This document shows, one piece after another, positions 1-6,165 of a DNA stretch of 14,407 nt. Made by a program: the position numbers and the translations under genes. Origin of the DNA: Acidobacteriota bacterium (GTDB taxonomy: Bacteria; Acidobacteriota; Polarisedimenticolia; QHYA01); assembly GCA_003223995.1 (NCBI GenBank), contig QHYA01000011.1, positions 1-14,407 on the forward strand, in the 5' to 3' direction. Position 1 is the first letter of the stretch. The number at the start of each line of letters is the position of its first letter. The notes under the pieces are model-generated. The model worked only from the letters and a program-made list of their open reading frames with translations, was not told where the DNA came from and ran no database searches.

Positions 1-264
1 TCGGATGAAGCTGACGATCAGCGGGCCCCATCGGTCATCGTTCTCCTCGACGTGCCCGAGAAAGCCATGGCCCGTGTTGCGGCACCAGGCCGGATAGTCT
101 TGCTCGGCCGCGCGGTCGGTCGACAGCACCTTCACCACTCCTCCGGGCGGGGCCGTTCTCAGGACCCGCAGGAGCCGCAGGATCCCCTGGGCGCATGTCA
201 TCCCCCTGTTGTCCACGGTCGCCGCGAGGGGGCCCAAGGCGGCGGCCTGCCCGACCGGGATCAC
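1..264 (-). CDS. TusA/SirA-like sulfur-carrier family protein (3' end outside window)
   Basis: Eighty-eight codons read from a GTG at 264 to the window edge with no stop, so the C-terminus is missing. The GTG overlaps the stop of the DsrE-like gene as GTGA (261-264), which implies translational coupling; a second GTG at 273 is possible but less natural. Residues about 17-27 (VDNRGMTCAQG) fit the TusA N-terminal motif, with the candidate sulfur-carrying cysteine at residue 24. The family usually has Cys-Pro-x-Pro there, whereas this protein has Cys-Ala-Gln-Gly. A second cysteine lies at residue 61 (AWCRNTGH), a region where TusA proteins have their second alpha helix. TusA proteins pass persulfide sulfur between partners in the cytosol; whether this divergent member does so is not shown. 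Family call is fairly sure, exact role unknown. Confidence 0.75.
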   Translation of the reverse strand, partial: MIPVGQAAALGPLAATVDNRGMTCAQGILRLLRVLRTAPPGGVVKVLSTDRAAEQDYPAWCRNTGHGFLGHVEENDDRWGPLIVSFIR

Positions 265-644
265 CAGTTCCACACGAGATCGAAAGCGTCGATGAAGGAG
301 CCGAGCTCGTGGCGGCCGATCAGCGACAGGCCGGGCACCAGCTCGTCTTCCTGGATGCCGCGCTCGTCGAGGTCTTCGCGCACCGCGAAGACGCGGATGT
401 CGGACTCCTGCACCGATTGAATGTCGCCTTCAATGAGAAACCCAGGCTGCACCGGCGCCCCGGCGACCCTGATGCCGGTCCCCTCCTGGCCCCGCACGGC
501 GTAGTTCACGGCTTCGGCGCGAAGCAGGATCGCCATCGGGTGCCCCGCGACCGGCGCGAAGGCCGAGGCGAACAGGCCGATGTCGGAGTCCTCGAGGTTC
601 CCGTACTCCGTGTGAGAGAGGACCGAGAGGATCTTCTTCGGCAT
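261..644 (-). CDS. DsrE/DsrF-like family protein
   Basis: A 127-residue protein with the alternating hydrophobic strand pattern of the small DsrE/DsrF/TusCD fold: an opening strand (KKILSVLSHTEYG, residues 3-15), a central strand (MAILLRAEAVNYAVRGQ, about 37-53), then strand IRVFAVREDL (about 83-92) and a C-terminal helix. In DsrE and TusD an active cysteine carries sulfur. This protein contains no cysteine at all, so it cannot be a classical persulfide carrier and may be structural or regulatory. It starts 10 bases after the E1 stop and overlaps the TusA-like gene by 4 bases, so the three are probably co-transcribed and the two small proteins may form a complex. The family assignment rests on fold-like pattern and on the TusA neighbour; substrate and partners are unknown. 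Confidence 0.72.
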   Translation of the reverse strand: MPKKILSVLSHTEYGNLEDSDIGLFASAFAPVAGHPMAILLRAEAVNYAVRGQEGTGIRVAGAPVQPGFLIEGDIQSVQESDIRVFAVREDLDERGIQEDELVPGLSLIGRHELGSFIDAFDLVWNW

Positions 645-654
645 GAGAGGACCC

Positions 655-2841
655 TCAGTACGAGAGGAGCTTCCTTGCGGCCGCCAGGATCTTGGCCGTG
701 TCGGGAAGGATGAACTCCTCGAGAGGAGGACTGAAGGCGTAGGGAGTGTCGGCCGAGGCCACGCGGAGGACCGGAGCGTCGAGAAACTCGAACAGCTCCT
801 CGGCGATGCGAGCCGCGATCTCGGCCCCGACTCCGGCGAAGCGGCGGTCCTCGTGCGCGACGAGGATCCTCCCGGTCCTCTGGATGGATCGCGCGACGGT
901 CTCCAGGTCGAGGGGCCTCAGCGTCCGCAGGTCTATGACCTCCGCGCTCGCCCCTTCGGCGCGGAGCGCCTCGGCTGCTTCGAGGCAGAAGGAGAGCAGC
1001 GGACCGTACGTGACGATCGTCAGGTCCTCGCCCTTCATCCGTACGGCGGCCTGCCCGATGGGCGTCAGCAGCTCCTCCGCGGGAAGCAGGGCCTTGGCGC
1101 GCCTGTAGAGGGACTTGTACTCCAGGAAAAGGACCGGGTTATCGTCGCGGATGGCGGACTTGAGCAACCCCTTTGCGTCCTCGACCGTCCCGGCCGCGAC
1201 GATCTTCAGTCCGGGCGTGGAGAGAAAGAAGCTCTCCGGGTTCTGCGAGTGGAACAGCCCGCCGTGGATGCGGGCCCCGGCCGGCAGCCGGATCACCATG
1301 GGGACGCGCGCGCGCCCGCCGTGGCGATAGCAGAAGGTGGCAGCGGTGTTGACGACCTGATCGAAGCCGCAGGAGATGAAGTCGGCGAACTGCATCTCCG
1401 CGACGGGGCGAAGCCCGAGGACGGCCGCTCCGACGGAAGCGCCGACGATGAGCGACTCGGAGATAGGTGTGTCGATGACTCTGGAGGCGCCGTGTTTCTC
1501 GAAAAGACCACGCGTCGCGCCGAAGGCCCCGCCGAGCCTTCCGACATCCTCTCCGAGGATGAACACGGCCGGGTCCCTTTCCATCTCCTCGTCGAGGGCT
1601 TGGCGGATCGCATCGAGGTAGCTCACGGCCTCGGCCGAGGTCGTCTCCGTGGCGGCCGGCAACCGGGGCAGCTCCCCCGGCAGGGGGCCTGCAGCGCCGC
1701 CATGGCCTTCCGGTTTCGCGCCTCCCGACGAAGCCGGTGCGCCGACGCGAGCGCCTCCCGCGACCGCCTCCACCGTGCGCCCCCCTGCCTCCGCGTCCGC
1801 CCGTTTCAGCACGCTTGCGTCTATCGAGACCCTCGCGGGGAGCGGCGCGCCCTCGTAGAAGACGTGCCGCAGGGCCTCTTCTCCGGAAGGGAGAGGGCTG
1901 GCTTCAGCAAAAGCTATGGCGCGGTCGATCTCCTCCTCGACCTTCAGCTTGATCTCGGCGGCGAGGGCGGCGACGTCCTGGCCGCGATTCTTCAGGTACA
2001 GCTCGAAGAGCTGGATAGGGTCCCTCCCCGCCCACTCCGCCAGCTCGTCCTCGGGACGGTACCGGGCAGGATCGTGCTCGGAGTGGCCGTGATGACGATA
2101 GGTCAGGCACTCCACGAGGGCGGGACCTTCGCGCTTCCGGGCGCGGTCGATCGCCGCCTCGGCCACGTCCAGCACGCGGTTGAGGTCCTGCCCGTTGCAG
2201 CGGACCCCGCGCATGCCATAGGCGGCCGCTCGCTCCGCCACCGTCTCCACGGGCATCTCGAGGCTCATGGGGGTCGAGTAGGCGTAGAAGTTGTTCTCGC
2301 AGACGAAGACGACGGGGAGGTGGTGGATGCCGGCGAAATTGAGCGCTTCGTGGAAATCTCCCCGGGCCGTTGCCCCCTCTCCGAAGAAGGCGACGGCGAC
2401 GCTCGACTCGTCGAGCATCTTGAAGCGCAGCGCTGCCCCGACCGCGACGGGGAGCGTGGAGCCGAGCATGCTGGTGGCTCCGATGACGCCGCGTTCCAGG
2501 TCTCCGGCATGAAGGAAGCTGTCGCGCCCGCCGGAAAGCCCGTCGCGCCGCCCCATGAACTGGGCGATCAGGACTCCAGGATCGACCCCGCGCGCGAGGA
2601 AAACACCGAGGTCGCGGTGGAGCGGGAAGACGACGTCCGATTCATCGAGGAAGTGGCAGAAGCCAACCGGGATCGCTTCCTGCCACTCTCCCGAGTAGAC
2701 CCCGCCCAGGATCTTGTTCTGGCGGTGCAGCGACGAGACGGCCCGGTCGAAGAGCCGGACCCTCCAGAGCTGACGGTAGAGCTGGATGTCTCGCCGCGTG
2801 CGCTCTTCCAGGACCGTTTCCGGCTTCCGGTTGGTCGCCAT
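655..2841 (-). CDS. 2-oxoacid dehydrogenase E1, fused alpha and beta subunits (thiamine diphosphate dependent)
   Basis: A 728-residue single chain. Residues about 15-330 are the E1 alpha domain: ThDP/Mg-binding GEGATARGDFHEALNFAG begins at 154 and reaches the metal-ligand asparagines at 183-184; HRDLG (75-79) and YRHHGHSEHD (248-257) match the loop regions that bind cofactor and lipoyl partner. Residues about 335-405 are a Gly/Ala/Pro-rich linker. Residues about 406-728 are the E1 beta domain, with GEDVG at 430-434, the ISES stretch with the active-site-type glutamate at 462, and FADFI at 485-489. E1 decarboxylates a 2-oxoacid and acylates the lipoyl group of an E2. Pyruvate, branched-chain oxoacids or acetoin are all possible, and no E2 or E3 lies in the window. 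The ATG at 2841 is chosen because the frame upstream overlaps aconitase. The gene follows acnA by 11 bases. Confidence 0.93.
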   Translation of the reverse strand: MATNRKPETVLEERTRRDIQLYRQLWRVRLFDRAVSSLHRQNKILGGVYSGEWQEAIPVGFCHFLDESDVVFPLHRDLGVFLARGVDPGVLIAQFMGRRDGLSGGRDSFLHAGDLERGVIGATSMLGSTLPVAVGAALRFKMLDESSVAVAFFGEGATARGDFHEALNFAGIHHLPVVFVCENNFYAYSTPMSLEMPVETVAERAAAYGMRGVRCNGQDLNRVLDVAEAAIDRARKREGPALVECLTYRHHGHSEHDPARYRPEDELAEWAGRDPIQLFELYLKNRGQDVAALAAEIKLKVEEEIDRAIAFAEASPLPSGEEALRHVFYEGAPLPARVSIDASVLKRADAEAGGRTVEAVAGGARVGAPASSGGAKPEGHGGAAGPLPGELPRLPAATETTSAEAVSYLDAIRQALDEEMERDPAVFILGEDVGRLGGAFGATRGLFEKHGASRVIDTPISESLIVGASVGAAVLGLRPVAEMQFADFISCGFDQVVNTAATFCYRHGGRARVPMVIRLPAGARIHGGLFHSQNPESFFLSTPGLKIVAAGTVEDAKGLLKSAIRDDNPVLFLEYKSLYRRAKALLPAEELLTPIGQAAVRMKGEDLTIVTYGPLLSFCLEAAEALRAEGASAEVIDLRTLRPLDLETVARSIQRTGRILVAHEDRRFAGVGAEIAARIAEELFEFLDAPVLRVASADTPYAFSPPLEEFILPDTAKILAAARKLLSY

Positions 2842-2852
2842 GCCGGCACGGG

Positions 2853-5750
2853 TCAGGGCGGGGAGGTTCCCACGAGCTGGCGCAGGACGTAAGGGAGGAT
2901 GCCGCCGTGACGGTAGTAGTCGGCCTCGACGGGGGTGTCGATTCGAAGCCTCAGTGGAACCTGCCGGAGCTCGCCGCCAGCCGCCGCCCGGCCCGCCCCT
3001 TTCGCGCCGCGGATACTCAGGATCACCTGCTGGCCGGGGCGGATCCCCTCCTCCAGGCCCATGATATCGAAGACCTCGCTGCCGTCGAGGCCGAGGCTGG
3101 AGGCGCCGACCCCTTCCGGGAACTGACACGCCAGGACCCCCATGCCGACGAGGTTGCTCCTGTGGATCCGCTCGAAGCTCTGGGCGATGACCGCCCGAAC
3201 TCCGAGGAGCTTGGTCCCCTTCGCGGCCCAATCCCGGGAGCTGCCGGAGCCGTACTCCTGCCCGGCGATGACCACGAGCGGGACGTTGTCGGCCTGATAG
3301 CGCATCGCGGCGTCATAGATGCTCATCCGTACGCCGTCGGGATGGTGAATCGTGATTCCTCCTTCGACTCCCGGAACCATCAGGTTCCTGATCCGGATGT
3401 TCGCGAAGGTTCCGCGCGTCATCACCTTGTCGTTTCCCCGGCGGGACCCGTAGCTGTTGAACTCCCCCGGCGAGACCCCTTTCTCCTGGAGGTACAGACC
3501 GGCCGGCGAGGTCGGCTTGATCGCCCCGGCAGGGCTGATGTGGTCCGTGGTCACCGAATCGCCAAGGATCGCCAGGGGGCGCGCCGAAAAGATGCCGGTC
3601 GCAGGCGGCGGCTGAATGGAGAAGCTCTCGAAGAAAGGGGGCTGCTGGATGTAGGTGGAGTCCGGGTCCCACTCGTAGACCTTCCCGACCTTCGCCGGAA
3701 TCTCGTTCCAGAGGGGGTTCTCTCCGGCGAAACTGCTGTAGAGGCGGCGGTACGTCTCGGGGTCTGCCGCCGCCCTCATCGCCTCGTCGATCTCCCGGAG
3801 GCTCGGCCAGAGGTCGCGCAGGTAGACCTCCTCTCCTTCGCGGCCCTTTCCGAGCGGCTCGGAGGCCAGGTCGATGTCCACCGTCCCGGCGAGAGCGAAA
3901 GCCACGACGAGAGGAGGGCTCATGAGGAAGTTGGCCTTGATACTCTGCTGGATCCTTGCTTCGAAGTTGCGGTTTCCGGACAGGACGCTGGCCGTGATGA
4001 GATCGTTCTTCGTCACCACCTCCTCGATGCGGGGGTCGAGCGGGCCGGAGTTTCCGATGCAGGTCGTGCAGCCGTAGCCCACCAGGTGGAACCCCAGCTC
4101 GTCGAGGTATCTCTGCAGCCCGGTCTTCCTCAAGTACTCCGTCACGACGCGCGATCCCGGAGCCAGCGACGATTTGACGCGTGGAGAGACGGAAAGCCCC
4201 CGCTCGACCGCTTTCTTCGCGAGGACCCCCGCCCCCAGCATCACGCCGGGGTTCGACGTGTTGGTGCACGATGTGATGGCGGCGATGAGGACATCGCCGT
4301 GGCCGAGCGTCAGGTACGCCTGGGGCCGAGCGCGGAGGTGGACGGGCTCGGCGACCACGTCCGGGGTCGGCCGGTTGTTCACCATCTCCTCTTCGGTCCA
4401 GGGGTTTGTGTCTGCAGCCCTGGCGGCCTCCTCCACGGCAACGATCGGCTCCTGACGGCCGCCTCCCTGGAGGGGCGCCGGAGGGCCGTCCTCGAGCAGC
4501 GTGGGGAACCTCTTCCCGAGGTCCCCGGGATCCTTGCCGTAACCCCCCTTCTCGACCGGCCGTCGCAGCAGCTCCTGGAAGGTCCCTTTCAGACCGGACA
4601 GCTCGATGCGGTCCTGGGGCCTCTTCGGGCCCGAGACGCTCGGGGGTATGGCGCCCAGATCCAGCTCGAGAACCTCGCTGTAGTCGCACTCGCCACGACG
4701 CGGCATGCCGAAGAGTTTCTGGGCCGTGTAGTAGTTGCGGAACGCCTCCACATGCTCGGGATGCCGGCCCGTGGAGAGGAGGTAACGGCACGATTCCTCG
4801 TCCGCGGGGAAGAAGCCCATCGTCGCCCCGTACTCGGGGGCCATGTTGGCGATCGTCGCGCGGTCGGGAAGCGGAAGGCTCGAAGCCCCCTCGCCATGGA
4901 ACTCGACGAACTTCCCCACCACCTTCGCCGCTCTCAGCATCTCGGTGCAGCGCAGGGCCAGATCCGTGGCCGTCACTCCTTCCGAGAGCCTGCCGGTCAT
5001 GTGCACGCCGACCACGTCCGGCGCCAGGAAGTAGACCGGCTGGCCCAGCATTCCCGCCTCGGCTTCGATCCCGCCGACCCCCCAGCCGACGATGCCCAGG
5101 CCGTTGATCATCGTCGTGTGGGAGTCGGTGCCGACGAGGGTGTCCGGATACGTCACCCCGTCTCGCTCGAGGATCCCCTTTGCGAAGTGTTCGAGATTGA
5201 CCTGGTGGACGATGCCGATGCCGGGGGGGATGACGCTGAATCCGTCGAACGCCTGCATGCCCCATTTCAGGAACCGGTAGCGTTCGCGGTTCCTCTTGAA
5301 CTCCATCTCCATGTTCTGCCGGAGCGCGTCGGGGCTTGACCAGAAATCGACCTGCACGGAATGGTCGATGACGAGGTCCACCGGGACGAGGGGTTCGATG
5401 ATCTCCGGGTCGCGTTCGAGTCGTGCCACCGCCGAGCGCATCGCGGCGAGATCGACGAGGAGGGGGACGCCGGTGAAGTCCTGGAGAATGACGCGCGCCA
5501 CGACGAAGGGGACCTCCTCCGTGCGCTGGGCGACCGCGCTCCAGCAGGCGAGATGACGGATGTCCTCCTCCTTGATCCTCTTCCCGTCGTAGTTCCTGAG
5601 GAGGGACTCCAGGATGATCCGCAGGCTCACGGGGAGCCGGCTCACCGGGCCGATCCCAGCCTCTTCCAGCCGCGGCAGGGAATAATAGAGACTGCTTTTC
5701 TCCGCGCCCGCGGGGAACCGTTGCAGCGACTCGAAGAGGGAGTGTGGCAT
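2853..5750 (-). CDS. acnA: aconitate hydratase, AcnA/IRP1 type
   Basis: Aconitase interconverts citrate and isocitrate in the TCA cycle, using a 4Fe-4S cluster. All three cluster cysteines are visible: ITSCTNTSNPG (Cys 495 in this numbering) and GCTTCIG (Cys 561 and 564). Also present are the substrate-site stretches VGTDSHTT (about 206-213), the swivel-domain start LGDSVTTDHISPAG and GQEYGSGSSRDWAAKG. From the ATG at 5750 the protein has 965 residues, longer than the roughly 890-920 usual for AcnA. The excess is mainly a charged, Pro/Gly-rich stretch at about 390-480, before the first cluster cysteine. The frame stays open to 5840, but that would run through the promoter. ATG 5762 (MKAYMPHS) is the alternative start, and neither has a strong ribosome binding site. 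It is the first gene of an operon with E1, DsrE-like and TusA-like genes. Confidence 0.95.
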   Translation of the reverse strand: MPHSLFESLQRFPAGAEKSSLYYSLPRLEEAGIGPVSRLPVSLRIILESLLRNYDGKRIKEEDIRHLACWSAVAQRTEEVPFVVARVILQDFTGVPLLVDLAAMRSAVARLERDPEIIEPLVPVDLVIDHSVQVDFWSSPDALRQNMEMEFKRNRERYRFLKWGMQAFDGFSVIPPGIGIVHQVNLEHFAKGILERDGVTYPDTLVGTDSHTTMINGLGIVGWGVGGIEAEAGMLGQPVYFLAPDVVGVHMTGRLSEGVTATDLALRCTEMLRAAKVVGKFVEFHGEGASSLPLPDRATIANMAPEYGATMGFFPADEESCRYLLSTGRHPEHVEAFRNYYTAQKLFGMPRRGECDYSEVLELDLGAIPPSVSGPKRPQDRIELSGLKGTFQELLRRPVEKGGYGKDPGDLGKRFPTLLEDGPPAPLQGGGRQEPIVAVEEAARAADTNPWTEEEMVNNRPTPDVVAEPVHLRARPQAYLTLGHGDVLIAAITSCTNTSNPGVMLGAGVLAKKAVERGLSVSPRVKSSLAPGSRVVTEYLRKTGLQRYLDELGFHLVGYGCTTCIGNSGPLDPRIEEVVTKNDLITASVLSGNRNFEARIQQSIKANFLMSPPLVVAFALAGTVDIDLASEPLGKGREGEEVYLRDLWPSLREIDEAMRAAADPETYRRLYSSFAGENPLWNEIPAKVGKVYEWDPDSTYIQQPPFFESFSIQPPPATGIFSARPLAILGDSVTTDHISPAGAIKPTSPAGLYLQEKGVSPGEFNSYGSRRGNDKVMTRGTFANIRIRNLMVPGVEGGITIHHPDGVRMSIYDAAMRYQADNVPLVVIAGQEYGSGSSRDWAAKGTKLLGVRAVIAQSFERIHRSNLVGMGVLACQFPEGVGASSLGLDGSEVFDIMGLEEGIRPGQQVILSIRGAKGAGRAAAGGELRQVPLRLRIDTPVEADYYRHGGILPYVLRQLVGTSPP

Positions 5751-5760
5751 GTACGCTTTC

Positions 5761-5789
5761 ATTGTAATCGAGTCGAATGAATGAGTCAG
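5761..5789 (-). promoter_or_regulatory. candidate sigma70-type promoter for the acnA operon
   Basis: On the minus strand CTGACT (5789-5784) is followed by a 17-base spacer and TACAAT (5766-5761), four and five matches to the -35 and -10 consensus. Transcription would begin near 5754, only a few bases before the ATG at 5750. That implies a nearly leaderless message and would exclude the ATG at 5762. A second TACAAT at 5804-5799 has no recognisable -35 partner. Sequence match only. Confidence 0.4.
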
Positions 5790-6076
5790 GTGTGGGAGAT
5801 TGTAGAGATGAACGAGAAGCCGCGCTATCAGGCCTCCCACCTGGGCTCAAGGAGCGCTACCGGGCGGGGAGGGTGGGCGATGTGGAGATCAAGAGGAAGC
5901 TGGTCGTCGCCCTCGAGGCGTTCCTGGAGCCGATCCGGCAGCGCCGGGCGGAGCTGGAGCGCCGCCCGCTGCTCGTCGAGGAGATCCTCGCGGCAGGAAG
6001 CAAGCGGGCCCACGAGGAGGCGTCCCGGACGCTCGAGATGATGAAGGAGGCGATGGGGGTCCGCTTCCCCCTCTGA
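5777..6076 (+). pseudogene. trpS: 3' remnant of tryptophanyl-tRNA synthetase gene
   Basis: The frame encodes 99 residues. From about 5846 on (LKERYRAGRVGD, then EIKRKLVVALEAFLEPIRQ, RRAELERRPLLVEEI, LAAGSKRAHEEASRTL and a C-terminal MKEAMGV) it follows the C-terminal helical end of bacterial tryptophanyl-tRNA synthetase, which charges tRNA-Trp. Full enzymes have about 330 residues, whereas this holds only the last ~77. The Rossmann-fold catalytic core with HIGH and KMSKS is absent, and upstream DNA is occupied on the other strand by acnA. The first ~23 codons from the ATG at 5777 resemble nothing in the enzyme, and no ribosome binding site precedes it. The wording is well kept and the frame unbroken, so the event may be recent or the piece may still be translated. 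A complete trpS presumably exists elsewhere. Confidence 0.65.
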
Positions 6077-6113
6077 AGGCTTCTGCCGCCCGTCTTGCCT
6101 TTTCTCGCTCCCG

Positions 6114-6127
6114 GCACAATTTTGTGC
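6114..6127. promoter_or_regulatory. palindrome GCACAA-TT-TTGTGC upstream of the TonB receptor gene
   Basis: Six-base arms with a two-base centre form an inverted repeat in the 89-base gap between the trpS remnant and the receptor start. It lies about 40 bases before the GTG, a position where a repressor or activator site could act. A weak -35-like TTGCCT (6095-6100) stands 17 bases before AATTTT (6118-6123), so the repeat may overlap the -10 region. No named regulator can be assigned. Confidence 0.3.
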
Positions 6128-6152
6128 TCAGGCCTGGCAGGCATGCCGCTCC

Positions 6153-6158
6153 GGAGGG
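6153..6158 (+). promoter_or_regulatory. strong ribosome binding site deciding the GTG start of the receptor
   Basis: GGAGGG lies seven bases before GTG 6166. The in-frame alternative at 6124 has no such site and would place 14 polar residues before the signal peptide. Confidence 0.75.
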
Positions 6159-6165
6159 CGAAATC

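Noticed and set aside
643..2892. Long plus-strand open frame (749 codons) opposite the E1 gene
   Set aside because: Mirror of a GC-rich coding strand; Arg/Gly/Asp-rich sequence with no recognisable domain, while the minus strand holds clear E1 motifs.
2907..5339. Long plus-strand open frame (810 codons) opposite aconitase
   Set aside because: Same cause; the aconitase frame carries all cluster cysteines and active-site motifs.
5751..5840. Thirty extra N-terminal residues on aconitase
   Set aside because: They run through the candidate promoter, have no ribosome binding site and do not resemble aconitase N-termini.
6112..6127. CGGCACAATTTTGTGC as a sigma54 element
   Set aside because: The -24 half is good but the GC is one base too far, and this spacing is strict. 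Kept only as a palindrome.
6135..6150. TGGCAGG-CATG-CCGCT as a sigma54 promoter for the TonB receptor
   Set aside because: GG-N10-GC spacing is right but the -12 TT is missing, and the predicted start would fall after the ribosome binding site at 6153-6158.
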